Origin: Massilia frigida
Lineage (GTDB): Bacteria > Pseudomonadota > Gammaproteobacteria > Burkholderiales > Burkholderiaceae_D
Direction: 5' to 3'
Assembly: GCF_011682175.1 (NCBI RefSeq)
Contig: NZ_WHJG01000001.1
Span: 124,001 to 188,000 of the forward strand
DNA: 64,000 bases
Under the pieces are notes generated by a model. It had not been told where the DNA came from, searched no databases, and was given only the letters and a program-made list of their open reading frames with translations. Shown here piece by piece: positions 21,208 through 34,899 of the stretch. Position numbers and translations under genes: made by a program. How positions within the stretch are numbered: position 1 is the stretch's first letter; each line of letters starts with the position of its first letter.

Positions 21208-21251
21208 GTATCACTCCAGGTGATTGAATTTCTATGTTGCAACTTCTGCCA

Positions 21252-21279
21252 TCATCCCCGGACCAAGGGCCGGGGATGA
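21252..21279. repeat. Palindrome between rpoB and rpoC
   Basis: Perfect 10-bp stem TCATCCCCGG / CCGGGGATGA with an 8-nt loop, in the 106-bp rpoB-rpoC spacer. It belongs to the same GTCATCCCCG-type palindromes seen downstream of nusG and near 31.4 kb. There is no T-run, so it is probably an RNA-processing or stabilising hairpin or a dispersed repeat. Confidence 0.6.
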
Positions 21280-21313
21280 CGGGCGCTGGCGGGGACGACG
21301 GGCGCCGGCGGTA

Positions 21314-25420
<4,107 letters not shown>

Positions 25421-25674
25421 GGACACTCCGTGAGTGACAGAAAGGATGAGAATTCAGGAATTTCCAGGGCCGGGCGCGCACTAGAAAGGCCTCAAGTCTC
25501 GAACTTTTTGCCAGGTGATAAGAAGATAATACGAATACTACCGGGTACCGCTTAAGCATTACTTATACGACAGGGACGACAAAAGAGCCAAAGCCGCATC
25601 CTCCCCCTTTCGGGAGAGGACCGCAAGCTTTGACTCCGGCGCAGAACTGAACGCCAAATAAGGCTTTGTTGCTA

Positions 25675-26049
25675 TTACTTGATTTCGGCTTTCGCGCCAG
25701 CTTCTTCCAGCTTTTTCTTGCCGGCTTCAGCGTCAGCTTTCGAGATCGCTTCTTTAACCGTTTTTGGTGCGCCATCGACCAGGTCTTTAGCTTCTTTCAA
25801 GCCCAGACCGGTGATTTCGCGAACTGCTTTAATAACGCCAACTTTGTTCGCGCCGAAATCAGCCAGGATCAGGTTGAATTCGGTCTGCTCTTCAACAACA
25901 GCTGCAGGACCTGCATTGTTGCCGCCGCCGCTGGATACTGCAGCTGCCGATACGCCGAATTTTTCTTCGAATGCCTTGACCAGGTCGTTCAGGTCCATTA
26001 CGGACATTTCGCCAACTGCTGCCAGGATGTCGTCTTTGCTGATTGCCAT
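25675..26049 (-). CDS. rplL: 50S ribosomal protein L7/L12
   Basis: 124 residues. The N-terminal dimerisation helices ([24 protein letters not shown]) are followed by an Ala/Gly hinge and the C-terminal factor-binding domain ([37 protein letters not shown]). Multiple copies form the ribosomal stalk with L10 and recruit EF-Tu and EF-G. The start at 26049 has GGAG; an upstream in-frame codon four residues earlier overlaps that site. It is co-transcribed with rplJ and rpoBC. Confidence 0.98.
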   Translation of the reverse strand: MAISKDDILAAVGEMSVMDLNDLVKAFEEKFGVSAAAVSSGGGNNAGPAAVVEEQTEFNLILADFGANKVGVIKAVREITGLGLKEAKDLVDGAPKTVKEAISKADAEAGKKKLEEAGAKAEIK

Positions 26050-26157
26050 TTGAAACTCCATTTATTTTGTGGAGGACAGTGCCGCTTTGCAGCGATGTCC
26101 TCTAATACGTTGTATAGATTGGTATTGACTAAAAAAAGCGCAAGTAATCGCGGACGA

Positions 26158-26700
26158 TTACGCTGCTGCTGAGGCTTCTTCTGCTGCTGCAGTTTCTTCT
26201 GCAGGAGCGGCGCCTTCGCCTTTTTTCGCTGCCAGGGCAGCCAGACCACGTGCAAAGCTCGACACCGGCGTCAGCATCAGGCCCAGGATCTGGGCGATGA
26301 GGACTTCACGGCTAGGAATGCTTGCCAACGCGACAACAGCTGCTTTATCCAGCTGCTTGCCTGCGTAGTTACCTGCGGTAATAACCAGTTTGTCGTTGGT
26401 TTTAGCAAAGTCAGCGATGACTTTAGCTGCTGCAACGGCATCATCCGAGATCGAGTAGATCAGCGGACCGACCATCGAGTCGGCCAGGTTAGCAAACTGC
26501 GTACCTTCAACGGATTTGCGAGCCAGCGTGTTCTTCAGAACACGCAGGTACACACCCTGGGTACGCGCTTTGGCACGAAGTTGCGTCAAGTGACCAACCT
26601 GGATGCCACGATATTCGGCCACGACGATGGTTTGCGCAGTTGCTACTTTTGCGGAAACTTCGGCGACGACGGCCTTTTTGTCATTCAGATTGAGACCCAC
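26158..26700 (-). CDS. rplJ: 50S ribosomal protein L10
   Basis: 180 residues beginning at GTG (26700) with a perfect AGGAGG site, reading (M)[22 protein letters not shown]. The body is typical L10 ([32 protein letters not shown]) and the alanine-rich C-terminal helix binds L12 dimers. The frame is open for 75 codons upstream, but that part is the structured L10 leader and not protein. The L10-L12 complex represses its own translation through the leader. Confidence 0.97.
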   Translation of the reverse strand: MGLNLNDKKAVVAEVSAKVATAQTIVVAEYRGIQVGHLTQLRAKARTQGVYLRVLKNTLARKSVEGTQFANLADSMVGPLIYSISDDAVAAAKVIADFAKTNDKLVITAGNYAGKQLDKAAVVALASIPSREVLIAQILGLMLTPVSSFARGLAALAAKKGEGAAPAEETAAAEEASAAA

Positions 26701-26704
26701 GGTC

Positions 26705-26970
26705 AACCTCCTAAAATGATGCGCGGCAAATGCCTTGCATCGGTTCGAACAACGGCGTCCGACGTTTAGAAGTACAACTGAGCGGATGAATTCACGCAGC
26801 GGGACTAACAAAACTTGCTCGGGTGCACCATCTGCGTTGGGTGATCTATTAACCTCCAGCCTGCCTGCTGCCTTCAGCCCAACGGTCTTTGATTGTCTGC
26901 CCGGGTTTGCGCCCGGACATCCCAAAGAGTCGCCACGGTTTGCACCGTGGACTTAATTTTGTACTTGAAG
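26705..26970 (-). promoter_or_regulatory. L10 leader: autoregulatory 5' region of rplJL
   Basis: Non-coding 277-bp spacer between rplA and rplJ in the classic position of the L10(L12)4-binding mRNA leader. It is rich in interrupted complementarity, for example CCGTGG/CCACGG near 26935-26950 and GGGC/GCCC blocks near 26875-26915. The identification rests on position and family knowledge (Rfam L10_leader), not on a computed fold. Confidence 0.7.
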
Positions 26971-26977
26971 CCGAAAC

Positions 26978-27673
26978 TTAAGCAGCCAGGGAACCCTGGT
27001 CGACGCGAACGCCGGCGCCCATGGTCGACGACAGGGCTACCTTGCGCAGGTAAACACCTTTCGACGAGGCTGGCTTAGCCTTGTTCAGTGCATCGATCAG
27101 CGCAACCAGGTTGGCTTTCAGGTCAGCGTCAGCGAACGATTTACGGCCGATCGTTGCGTGGATGATACCTGCCTTGTCGGTACGGTACTGAACCTGGCCG
27201 GCTTTCGCGTTTTTCACGGCGGTAGCGACGTCAGGAGTAACAGTGCCGACTTTCGGGTTAGGCATCAGGCCGCGTGGTCCCAGGATCTGGCCCAGGGTAC
27301 CAACGATACGCATGGTATCTGGCGAAGCGATGACGATATCGAAAGGCATGTTGCCGGCTTTAACCATCTCAGCCAGGTCTTCCATACCAACGATGTCGGC
27401 GCCGGCAGCTTTTGCCTGCTCGGCTTTTTCGCCGGTTGCAAATACTGCAACGCGAACGGTCTTGCCGGTGCCTGCTGGCAGAACGACGGAGCCGCGCACG
27501 ACTTGATCCGACTTCTTAGGATCCACGCCCAGCTGAACCGATACGTCGATCGATTCGTTGAACTTGGCGGTGGCGAATTCTTTCACCAGAGCGACTGCAT
27601 TGTCGAAGCCGTAGGACTTGTTACGGTCGACTTTGGCTTTGATTGCTTTAACGCGTTTGGACAGCTTAGCCAT
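26978..27673 (-). CDS. rplA: 50S ribosomal protein L1
   Basis: 231 residues, full length. [21 protein letters not shown] at the start, [23 protein letters not shown], and the signature [24 protein letters not shown] are all as expected. L1 forms the ribosomal stalk near the E site and represses its own operon by binding mRNA near rplK. The start overlaps the rplK stop by one base (TAATG), so the two are translationally coupled. Confidence 0.99.
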   Translation of the reverse strand: MAKLSKRVKAIKAKVDRNKSYGFDNAVALVKEFATAKFNESIDVSVQLGVDPKKSDQVVRGSVVLPAGTGKTVRVAVFATGEKAEQAKAAGADIVGMEDLAEMVKAGNMPFDIVIASPDTMRIVGTLGQILGPRGLMPNPKVGTVTPDVATAVKNAKAGQVQYRTDKAGIIHATIGRKSFADADLKANLVALIDALNKAKPASSKGVYLRKVALSSTMGAGVRVDQGSLAA

Positions 27674-28104
27674 TACAGACCCTCCACCGTGATGCCGATC
27701 GAACGAGCGGAACCGGCGATGATGCGCACTGCGGCATCCATGTCGGCAGCGGTCAGATCCGGCTGTTTGATTTTAGCGATTTCTTCAGCTTGAGCGCGGG
27801 TCAGCTTGCCTACCTTGGTGGTATGTGGCGTTGGCGAACCTTTGGTGATGCCGGCGAACTTCTTGATCAGGTAAGTCGCTGGAGGGGTCTTCATCACGAA
27901 AGTGAAGGACTTGTCCGCGAACGCCGTGATCACGACTGGAATTGGCATACCTGGCTCTTGACCCTGGGTCTGGGCGTTGAACGCCTTGCAGAATTCCATG
28001 ATGTTCAGGCCGCGCTGACCCAGTGCTGGGCCAATCGGTGGGGATGGGTTTGCTTTACCAGCTGGCACTTGCAGCTTGATAAAACCAATGATTTTCTTTG
28101 CCAT
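27673..28104 (-). CDS. rplK: 50S ribosomal protein L11
   Basis: 143 residues, full length. [32 protein letters not shown] is the conserved opening with the proline-rich thiostrepton-site motif, and the C-terminal domain binds 23S rRNA ([13 protein letters not shown] at the end). The start is at 28104 with AGGAG before it. The 226-bp spacer to nusG contains a palindrome just past nusG and probably the L11 promoter, although no convincing -35/-10 pair was found. Confidence 0.99.
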   Translation of the reverse strand: MAKKIIGFIKLQVPAGKANPSPPIGPALGQRGLNIMEFCKAFNAQTQGQEPGMPIPVVITAFADKSFTFVMKTPPATYLIKKFAGITKGSPTPHTTKVGKLTRAQAEEIAKIKQPDLTAADMDAAVRIIAGSARSIGITVEGL

Positions 28105-28292
28105 GATGGCTCCTATCTTGGATTGAGTAGTAGCGCCCCGCCGGTACAATCATGGCAGGGCTCCTCTTACCGGGTTCCGCTTAAACTGCCGCGACGCCCC
28201 GATTAGGCGTTTTACCATCGTCGCTCCCGCGAAGGGCTCGGCGCCCCCGCGGTTGCCCAAGTTTCTATGCGTTACCACCGGCACACACTTGG

Positions 28293-28324
28293 ATCCCCGC
28301 CGAGTGCCGTCTTGGCGCGGGGAT
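28293..28324. repeat. Palindrome just downstream of nusG
   Basis: Stem ATCCCCGC / GCGGGGAT around a 16-nt loop, ending 7 bp past the nusG stop, followed by GACG. It is the same family as the palindromes at 21252 and 31425. It lacks a T-run and is likely a dispersed palindrome that could protect or terminate the secE-nusG message. Confidence 0.5.
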
Positions 28325-28330
28325 GACGTT

Positions 28331-28990
28331 TTAGACTTTCTCGACCTGGCCGAACTCGAGTTCGACTGGCGTTGCACGACCGAAGATGGTAACCGAGACG
28401 CGCACTTTGGATTTCTCGTAATTGACTTCTTCGACGTTGCCGTTGAAGTCGGTGAACGGACCATCCTTGATACGCACTTGCTCGCCCACTTCGTACAGCA
28501 CTTTCGGGCGTGGCTTCTCGATGCCTTCTTGCATCTGCTGCATGATCTTGTCGATTTCGCGCGCGGGAATCGGCGTCGGCTTGTTCGACTTACCGCCAAT
28601 AAAGCCGGTGACCTTGCTGGTGTTCTTGACCAAGTGCCAGGTCTCGTCCGTCATTTCCATTTCAACCAGCACATAGCCTGGGAAGAAACGACGTTCGGTA
28701 ACCGACTTCTGGCCGTTCTTGACTTCAACGACTTCTTCGACCGGCACCAGGATGCGGCCGAACTGATCTTGCATACCGGCGCGCTCGACGCGCTCGGTCA
28801 GTGCACGCATGACACTTTTTTCCATGCCGGAATAAGCATGCACAACGTACCAGCGCTTGTTGCTAACTGGCACGCTCAGTGCTGCGCCAGCGTCTTGTGC
28901 CGGAGCGTCTACGCCCGGCACCGAAGCGTCGGCCGCCGGAGCGTCAACCGCTGGTTCGCCGGCCGCATCATCTTGCACATTTTCGCTCAT
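28331..28990 (-). CDS. nusG: Transcription termination/antitermination factor NusG
   Basis: 219 residues. The NGN domain starts at [16 protein letters not shown] (near residue 45) and the KOW domain is [23 protein letters not shown]. NusG binds RNA polymerase, suppresses pausing and links it to Rho or the ribosome. Unusually, about 40 acidic, alanine- and proline-rich residues precede the NGN domain, whereas most betaproteobacterial NusG proteins have about 8-10. The start at 28990 follows the secE stop by one base and has GGAAA in place, so the extension seems real. Confidence 0.97.
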   Translation of the reverse strand: MSENVQDDAAGEPAVDAPAADASVPGVDAPAQDAGAALSVPVSNKRWYVVHAYSGMEKSVMRALTERVERAGMQDQFGRILVPVEEVVEVKNGQKSVTERRFFPGYVLVEMEMTDETWHLVKNTSKVTGFIGGKSNKPTPIPAREIDKIMQQMQEGIEKPRPKVLYEVGEQVRIKDGPFTDFNGNVEEVNYEKSKVRVSVTIFGRATPVELEFGQVEKV

Positions 28991-28991
28991 G

Positions 28992-29378
28992 TTATTTCCA
29001 ACCCAGGATCACGTCGTACAACAAAAATTCAAGCATCTGGTCCGTGCCCCACAGAAACAGCGCCATGACGGTCACAAACGCAAACACGATACCCGTGATC
29101 TGCATAGCTTCTTTGGGAGCGGGCCAAACGACTTTCTTGGTCTCGCGCACAGATTCTTTGGCGAAATTCAAGAAATCACGACCACTGGACGAAGTCCACA
29201 AAAGCAGGACGGCAAAAACTAAACCAGCCGCGAGTGCGGAACCGCACATCCAAGCTGGTTTACTTTGGCCCTTCAGGTAGAAGAACCCGACGACCCCTGC
29301 AATCGCGGCAACCACTGCCAGCGCGACTTTAAACTTGTCGTTCGACGTGCTGACGGTTTGCACGGATTGATTAGACAT
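28992..29378 (-). CDS. secE: Preprotein translocase subunit SecE
   Basis: 128 residues with three TM segments: two near the N-terminus ([34 protein letters not shown]) and the conserved one at the C-terminus. The amphipathic signature [20 protein letters not shown] comes before the last TM segment. This three-TM form is the enterobacterial and betaproteobacterial type. SecE stabilises SecY in the translocon. It lies directly upstream of nusG and just downstream of tRNA-Trp. Confidence 0.97.
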   Translation of the reverse strand: MSNQSVQTVSTSNDKFKVALAVVAAIAGVVGFFYLKGQSKPAWMCGSALAAGLVFAVLLLWTSSSGRDFLNFAKESVRETKKVVWPAPKEAMQITGIVFAFVTVMALFLWGTDQMLEFLLYDVILGWK

Positions 29379-29412
29379 ACGTTTTTACTTTCGGTGCCCT
29401 GCACCAGAACGG

Positions 29413-29488
29413 TGGCAGGGACGGAGGGCATCGAACCCCCAACCTTCGGTTTTGGAGACCGACGCTCTGCCAATTGAGCTACGTCCCT
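29413..29488 (-). tRNA. tRNA-Trp (CCA)
   Basis: 76 nt including an encoded CCA end. Acceptor AGGGACG pairs with CGTCCCT; the D arm, anticodon loop CTCCAAA (anticodon CCA at 29453-29455) and TTCGATG T loop are all present. It lies between tuf and secE, the standard place in this operon. Confidence 0.97.
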
Positions 29489-29513
29489 ACGTAAAACTTC
29501 AGTGGAATCAGCA

Positions 29514-29543
29514 ATTATACCATCGTCCGGCCGCTGATGGCAA
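29514..29543 (-). promoter_or_regulatory. Promoter of the tRNA-Trp-secE-nusG transcript
   Basis: On the minus strand: TTGCCA, an 18-bp spacer, then TATAAT with an extended TGG in front of the -10. Transcription would start about 20 bp before the tRNA-Trp 5' end. Confidence 0.75.
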
Positions 29544-29596
29544 GCTGCTGATTTCGGCGGAGCGCCGGACGGAGAGTCCGGGCTCGCCCTAACTAA

Positions 29597-30802
29597 TTAC
29601 TTGCCAGCGACTTCGCTGAGAATCTTTGCAACAACACCTGCACCAACGGTACGGCCACCTTCGCGGATGGCGAAACGCAGGCCTTCTTCCATCGCGATCG
29701 GGTTGATCAGCTTGACGGTGATCGACACGTTATCGCCTGGCATAACCATTTCTTTGTCCGCTGGCAACTCGATCGAACCAGTCACGTCCGTCGTACGGAA
29801 GTAGAACTGTGGACGATAGTTGTTGAAGAACGGGGTGTGACGGCCGCCTTCGTCTTTCGACAGGACATAGATCTCGCCGGTGAAGTGATTGTGCGGCTTG
29901 ATCGAGTTTGGCTTGGCCAGAACCTGGCCACGCTGCACGTCTTCACGCTTGGTGCCGCGCAACAGCAGACCGACGTTGTCGCCAGCTTGACCCTGGTCCA
30001 GCAGCTTGCGGAACATTTCCACGCCGGTGCAAGTGGTCTTGACGGTGTCGGAGATGCCGACGATTTCGATTTCTTCGCCAACTTTAACAACACCGCGCTC
30101 GATACGGCCGGTCACAACGGTGCCGCGACCCGAGATCGAGAACACGTCTTCCACAGGCATCAGGAAGGCGCCGTCGATTGCGCGCTCTGGCGTCGGGATG
30201 TAGGTGTCGAGTGCGTCGGCCAGGGCCATGATCGCCACTTCGCCCATTTCGCCGGTATTGCCTTCGAGGGCCATACGTGCCGAACCCTTGATGATTGGCA
30301 GGTCGTCGCCTGGGAACTCGTATTTCGACAAGAGCTCACGCACTTCCATTTCAACCAGTTCCAGCAGTTCTGCGTCGTCGACCAGGTCGCACTTGTTCAG
30401 GAACACGATGATGTAAGGAACGCCAACCTGGCGTGCCAGCAGGATGTGCTCGCGGGTCTGTGGCATTGGGCCGTCAGCTGCGGAGCAAACCAGGATCGCG
30501 CCATCCATCTGTGCTGCGCCGGTGATCATGTTCTTGATGTAATCGGCGTGGCCTGGGCAGTCAACGTGAGCGTAGTGGCGGTTAGCCGTTTCGTACTCGA
30601 CGTGAGCGGTGTTGATGGTGATGCCGCGCGCTTTTTCTTCTGGTGCTGCATCGATCTGGTCGTATGCTTTTGCTTCGCCGCCGAATTTCTTCGACAGAAC
30701 GGTTGCGATAGCTGCCGTCAGGGTGGTCTTGCCGTGATCAACGTGTCCGATGGTACCGACGTTGACGTGCGGCTTGGTCCGTTCGAATTTACCTTTTGCC
30801 AT
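29597..30802 (-). CDS. tuf: Elongation factor Tu
   Basis: 401 residues. The GTPase motifs are intact: GHVDHGKTT (P loop), DCPGH (switch II), NKCD and GSA. Domains 2 and 3 are complete, ending [14 protein letters not shown]. The tail SEVAGK is about five residues longer than the usual betaproteobacterial end. EF-Tu carries aminoacyl-tRNA to the ribosome. It is co-transcribed with the three tRNAs upstream, the typical tufB arrangement; a second tuf copy is expected elsewhere but is not in this window. Confidence 0.99.
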   Translation of the reverse strand: MAKGKFERTKPHVNVGTIGHVDHGKTTLTAAIATVLSKKFGGEAKAYDQIDAAPEEKARGITINTAHVEYETANRHYAHVDCPGHADYIKNMITGAAQMDGAILVCSAADGPMPQTREHILLARQVGVPYIIVFLNKCDLVDDAELLELVEMEVRELLSKYEFPGDDLPIIKGSARMALEGNTGEMGEVAIMALADALDTYIPTPERAIDGAFLMPVEDVFSISGRGTVVTGRIERGVVKVGEEIEIVGISDTVKTTCTGVEMFRKLLDQGQAGDNVGLLLRGTKREDVQRGQVLAKPNSIKPHNHFTGEIYVLSKDEGGRHTPFFNNYRPQFYFRTTDVTGSIELPADKEMVMPGDNVSITVKLINPIAMEEGLRFAIREGGRTVGAGVVAKILSEVAGK

Positions 30803-30896
30803 TTTAGACTCCTAACGATTTTGAGTGTGACCAGGCACGCGCCTGACTAACTATTGAATACTGCGACTGTTGCGTATGCCGTGAGGCATTGAATTC

Positions 30897-30971
<75 letters not shown>

Positions 30972-31029
30972 GATTATGTATTACGATTTTGCGATCTTGC
31001 TGCCACCGATCGCGCATTGCATGAAGCAC

Positions 31030-31103
31030 TGGAGCGGGTGAAGGGAATCGAACCCTCGTCGTAAGCTTGGAAGGCTTCTGCTCTACCATTGAGCTACACC
31101 CGC
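31030..31103 (-). tRNA. tRNA-Gly (TCC)
   Basis: 74 nt with encoded CCA. Acceptor GCGGGTG pairs with CACCCGC; anticodon loop CTTCCAA with anticodon TCC at 31069-31071. Second tRNA of the tuf operon. Confidence 0.96.
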
Positions 31104-31144
31104 GAGTTACTACTTCACCGACTACAACATCTTCTGCAACAACT

Positions 31145-31229
<85 letters not shown>

Positions 31230-31243
31230 GCGAGGAACCGCAG

Positions 31244-31272
31244 AGTATGAAGCAAGATCAACATGCTGTCAA
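31244..31272 (-). promoter_or_regulatory. Main promoter of the tRNA-Tyr/Gly/Thr-tuf operon
   Basis: On the minus strand: TTGACA, 17-bp spacer, CATACT, immediately upstream of tRNA-Tyr. A perfect -35 with optimal spacing is typical of stable RNA promoters. Confidence 0.85.
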
Positions 31273-31326
31273 TTATATTTGCAGGGTGCTTTCTGCTATC
31301 TCACTGACGTCTTGCTTCGGGGCGTG

Positions 31327-31356
31327 ATTGTAACGGGAAGAAGTCGGAATGTGCAA
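31327..31356 (-). promoter_or_regulatory. Possible second (upstream) promoter of the tRNA-tuf operon
   Basis: On the minus strand: TTGCAC, 18-bp spacer, TACAAT, about 80 bp upstream of the main promoter. Tandem promoters are common at stable RNA operons. An AT-rich block (near 31370-31390) lies just upstream of it and could be an UP-like element. Confidence 0.5.
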
Positions 31357-31424
31357 GGGTTGGGCGAAAAAATGTGAAATATTTTTTTGGATGCAACTTT
31401 TGAGTAAGGACGTTAGTCTGTAGA

Positions 31425-31454
31425 CCGTCATTCCCGCGCAGGCGGGAATGACGG
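31425..31454. repeat. GTCATTCCCGC-type palindromic repeat
   Basis: 13-bp perfect stem CCGTCATTCCCGC / GCGGGAATGACGG around GCAG. This is the classic palindromic form scattered between genes in many betaproteobacteria. It lies past the 3' end of the HDOD gene and upstream of the tRNA operon promoters. Confidence 0.8.
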
Positions 31455-31502
31455 AGCAATAGGTAGCGGTCAAAAATCCAACTAACGGAAGACGTATAAG
31501 TT

Positions 31503-33059
31503 CTACGGCGCCAGTGCCAGCAGCACCTGCCCTTTCAGGGCCTTGATGAGCGACGTTTCGTCGGGCGGCACGCCCTCCGGCGCGAGCTCGGCCCGGTCGG
31601 CGTAGAACAGGCCCACCTGCACCTTGCTCGCCACCAGCGGCAGCACGATGAAGCTCTTGGCATCCGGCAGCAGGGCCCGGTGCCAGCCCGGCAGCAAATC
31701 GCGGATCTTCTGGCTGGTGGCGTCCGCGATCATCAGGTCGGCATCGTTTTCCATGGCCAGGTGAAACAGGTCGCGCGTCGCGCCCATGGGAAAGGCAAAG
31801 CCGGCCTGGCGCCGCGCATGGTCTTCGCCGAACGCCAGGCGCGCCCGGTACTGGCCGCTGCGCGCATCTTTCAGGCACACCGTGGCGAAACGAAATCCCA
31901 TGCTCTTGTACAAGGTTTCCAGCACCGCCAGGATGACATCGTTGACCTTGGCGTCGCCCGCGGCGCGCATCTGCGTCACATCCTGCACCCCGGCCAGCAG
32001 CAGCGCGCGCGCATTGTGCGGCTTGCCGCTCGGATGGGCCCCGCCCGCCGCGTCCCCGCCGGCGTCCATGGTGGCCAGCAGCAGCACATTCGGCAGCCCG
32101 CCACTGTCCGCCGTTTCCTCGTCGCGCGGCTGCGGCTCCATGTTCATGCTGCGCATCAGCGTCGTCATTTCATTCTGGACCGTCTCGAACAAGTCCTTCA
32201 TCTGGTCGGCGCTCAGGTTCAGCGCCACGCCGTAGCGCAGCTGCAGCGCCTGGAACTCCTTGCTCTCGGCCGGACTGGCGGAGCGCCCCAGCAGGCGCGA
32301 CACCTCCATCGAGAACGAGGCCACCTGGCGCATCCACTCGCCACGGTTGATGGCCACCTTCTGCGCCCCCGCCTGCAGCGGGCTGAGCGAGCGGACGATC
32401 ACGTCCGGAATCTTCCACTCCGCCATCACCGCCTGCGACAGCGCGTCGTAGCTCGCTCCCAGGATCATTTGCGAGGCCTGGCCCACGCTGTGGGTGCCGC
32501 CCTTGACCAGCGCGTTGATCTCGCGGTAGCGGTCGTGCTCGTGCGAGGCCACCAGCAGCGGCCCCAGGTTCTTGAACAGCGCCCCGATCGAGGCTTCCTC
32601 GGCGCCCTGGTAAAAGCTGTGGCGCGCCATTTCGCGCCCCACCAGGCTGGCGCACAGGGCCGCTTCGAGCTCGATCCGCACGCTGGTGGCGTGCGCGCTG
32701 TTGGACAGGGCATCGACCAGCAGCATCGCCAGCGCCGTGGTGCGCACATTGTCGAAGCCGAGCAGCGAGATGGCGCGCGAGATGGTGGTCACCGTGGTGC
32801 CCGACTTGGTGCGGTAGGTCGGCGTATTCGACAGGCGCAGGATGCGCTGGGTCAGGGCCACGTCCGACAGCACGTAATAGGCCAGGTCGTGCGTGCCCTC
32901 GTCGTCGGACGATGCCATCTCGACCACGCGCGCCACCGAGGCGCCCAGGGCGAACATGTCTTCGTCGCCGCACACCTTGTGGATCAGGGAGGCGCGTACG
33001 CGCCGGGTGTCGCCCTCGGCGTGGGAAGGAGAAGCGGAAGGAGGAGAAGCGCTGGACAT
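31503..33059 (-). CDS. HDOD-domain signalling protein with C-terminal GAF-like domain
   Basis: 518 residues. An HDOD domain spans about 25-230 (FALGASVARVVEMASSDDEG, YVLSDVALTQRILRLSNTP, TTISRAISLLGFDNVRT, SIGALFKNLGPLLVA). Then comes a helical linker, and from about 345 a GAF-like sensory domain (VNDVILAVLETLYKSMGFRFATVCL ... SFIVLPLVASKVQVGLFYAD). HDOD proteins lack phosphodiesterase residues and act as signalling scaffolds controlling c-di-GMP, motility or competence outputs. The three minus-strand genes here (HD-GYP, receiver-TPR, HDOD) are in the right order for one operon, and only 9 bp separate this gene from the receiver-TPR gene. Confidence 0.88.
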   Translation of the reverse strand: MSSASPPSASPSHAEGDTRRVRASLIHKVCGDEDMFALGASVARVVEMASSDDEGTHDLAYYVLSDVALTQRILRLSNTPTYRTKSGTTVTTISRAISLLGFDNVRTTALAMLLVDALSNSAHATSVRIELEAALCASLVGREMARHSFYQGAEEASIGALFKNLGPLLVASHEHDRYREINALVKGGTHSVGQASQMILGASYDALSQAVMAEWKIPDVIVRSLSPLQAGAQKVAINRGEWMRQVASFSMEVSRLLGRSASPAESKEFQALQLRYGVALNLSADQMKDLFETVQNEMTTLMRSMNMEPQPRDEETADSGGLPNVLLLATMDAGGDAAGGAHPSGKPHNARALLLAGVQDVTQMRAAGDAKVNDVILAVLETLYKSMGFRFATVCLKDARSGQYRARLAFGEDHARRQAGFAFPMGATRDLFHLAMENDADLMIADATSQKIRDLLPGWHRALLPDAKSFIVLPLVASKVQVGLFYADRAELAPEGVPPDETSLIKALKGQVLLALAP

Positions 33060-33068
33060 GAGGTCGGT

Positions 33069-34709
33069 TCAAGCGGGCGCGCCGGCTTTCCTGCGCGCGC
33101 CCTTGTCGTATTTGGTCAGGATCTGCTGATGCAGGCCGGCCAGGGCCGGCAATTTGGGATTGACGGGGTCGAGCCGGCGCACATTGTCGATCAGCGCCAG
33201 CGCATGCTTGGCCAGCAGCTCGTCCCAGCCGACGTTTTCCAGGCACTTGAGCACGGCGACGGCGGCATTGAACACCACTTGCGGATTGTCCGGCAGCTTG
33301 CCGACCGCCTCCAGCATCAGCTCGACCGAGCCGCGGTAGTCGCCCTCGTTGGCCTTGGCCGCGCCGGCCGCCACCAGGTCGACCACGGCCTGGCGGCTCT
33401 CGTGCGCCACCGTCAGGGCCAGGTCGGTGCGCCCGGCCTGCTCGAACACCGCCATCGCCTTGGCCATGACGGCGCCGTTGGCGGCGTTGCGCATCACGTC
33501 GCTCATGACGTCGGCCGCGCCCTGCTCCATATTGTTTTCCAAACAGTTGCGGGCGAGCTCCATCTTGACTTCGGGCGACAGGCCACTGGTGATGCGGCAA
33601 GCTTCCAGCGCGGCCGTGAGCGACTCTTCCAGGCGCGCATCGTTACCGGTGTACTCATGCACCATGGCCGACGAAATGGCGCTGCACACGGCCGTGTTCT
33701 TCTGCCCGCCCATCGACTTGTCGAGGTCGCGGATCACGGCCGCCGCCTGCACCGGGTCGCCCTTCTTCACCAGGGTCTGGACCAGCTTGACGTGGTCTTC
33801 CGGATCGCGGAAGGTCGAATACTTGGCCTTGCTCACCACTTGCTTGAGCACTCTTTCGGCGGTCTCGGTGTCGCCCGTCTCCATCGCGACTTCGCCCAGC
33901 TTGCGCAGGCGCCGCACCGCATGCGGCGAGACCGCCACCGCGTCGCTCAGGACCGCTTGCGACTGGTCCAGCTCGCCGATGGCCGCATGGGTGCGCGCCA
34001 GCCAGTCGTAGGCATCGACGAATTTCTTGTTGCTATCGACCAGCGAGGTCAGGATGTCCTTGGCTTCCTCGAAGCGCTCGCGCATGAACAGGGTCTTGGC
34101 CAGGCCCAGGCGGGCCCAGGCGATCGCCTTGGCATCGAACAATTGCTGGTAGATCGGCTCGGCCAGCTCCGGCTCGCCCAGGAACATGTGCAGCTCGGCG
34201 CGCAGGCGCAGGAAATCGACCGCGTAGCGCGGCTGCAGGCGCAGGCCGTCGGCGCACGCCTCGATCGCCGCGCGCTGGTTGCCCGCATCCATCAGTTGAT
34301 AGACCGGCATGAACACATTGCGTTTCTCGAGCGCGCGCGCGATGCGTTCGAGCAGCAGGTCGGCGGTAAACGGCTTGAGGATGTAATCGGTGGGCGCCAG
34401 CTCGGCCGCGCTGACCACCTTGCCGTAATTGCCTTCGGCGGTGACCATGATGAACATGGTCGACATGGTCATCAGCTTATGGTGGCGCAAGTCTTCCAGC
34501 AATTGCTGGCCATCCTGGCCGCCGTCGAGGTCGTATTCGCAGAGCACCACGTCGAAGCTCTTCAAGCCCAGGTGCTTGATGGCGGCATTGGAACTGCCCG
34601 CATGGTCGATCCTGGTCAGCCCGCACAGGGTCAGCATGTTGTGGATGCTCGCGCGCATGCCCGCATGCGGCTCGACAATCAACGCGGTCAGTCCCTCGAG
34701 TTCGTTCAT
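33069..34709 (-). CDS. Receiver-like (REC) protein with TPR repeats; phosphoacceptor Asp replaced by Glu
   Basis: 546 residues. Residues 7-125 form a CheY-like receiver, followed by about 400 residues of TPR-type helical repeats (for example RRLRKLGEVAMETGDTETAERVL). The segment corresponding to the phosphoacceptor strand reads DVVLCEYDLDGGQDG: Glu58 stands where Asp is expected. The acidic pair at strand 1 is also changed (IVEPHAG), while the switch Thr90 and Lys112 remain. A Glu here often mimics the phosphorylated state, so the domain may be locked active or regulated by binding only. It sits between an HDOD and an HD-GYP gene, suggesting a shared signalling complex built by the TPR part. 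Confidence 0.85.
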   Translation of the reverse strand: MNELEGLTALIVEPHAGMRASIHNMLTLCGLTRIDHAGSSNAAIKHLGLKSFDVVLCEYDLDGGQDGQQLLEDLRHHKLMTMSTMFIMVTAEGNYGKVVSAAELAPTDYILKPFTADLLLERIARALEKRNVFMPVYQLMDAGNQRAAIEACADGLRLQPRYAVDFLRLRAELHMFLGEPELAEPIYQQLFDAKAIAWARLGLAKTLFMRERFEEAKDILTSLVDSNKKFVDAYDWLARTHAAIGELDQSQAVLSDAVAVSPHAVRRLRKLGEVAMETGDTETAERVLKQVVSKAKYSTFRDPEDHVKLVQTLVKKGDPVQAAAVIRDLDKSMGGQKNTAVCSAISSAMVHEYTGNDARLEESLTAALEACRITSGLSPEVKMELARNCLENNMEQGAADVMSDVMRNAANGAVMAKAMAVFEQAGRTDLALTVAHESRQAVVDLVAAGAAKANEGDYRGSVELMLEAVGKLPDNPQVVFNAAVAVLKCLENVGWDELLAKHALALIDNVRRLDPVNPKLPALAGLHQQILTKYDKGARRKAGAPA

Positions 34710-34899
34710 CTCTTGTTTTTCCGGTCAGCCTGTGGCGGGCAGAGTTCCGCGACGTACGTCGGCACGCTGGGTCTCAGTATATTACGGCAGAGGAACGAAA
34801 TAGTTGAATTCCGCCGTACGGAACGGCGAAGCCGATGCAGGAATGCCACAGCGGCCCTGCGCCGCGCACCCGCTACACGCGCCCGCTACGCGCGCCGGG

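Noticed and set aside
26701-26925. 75-codon N-terminal extension of L10
   Set aside because: The region is the structured L10 leader, and GTG at 26700 has a perfect ribosome site.
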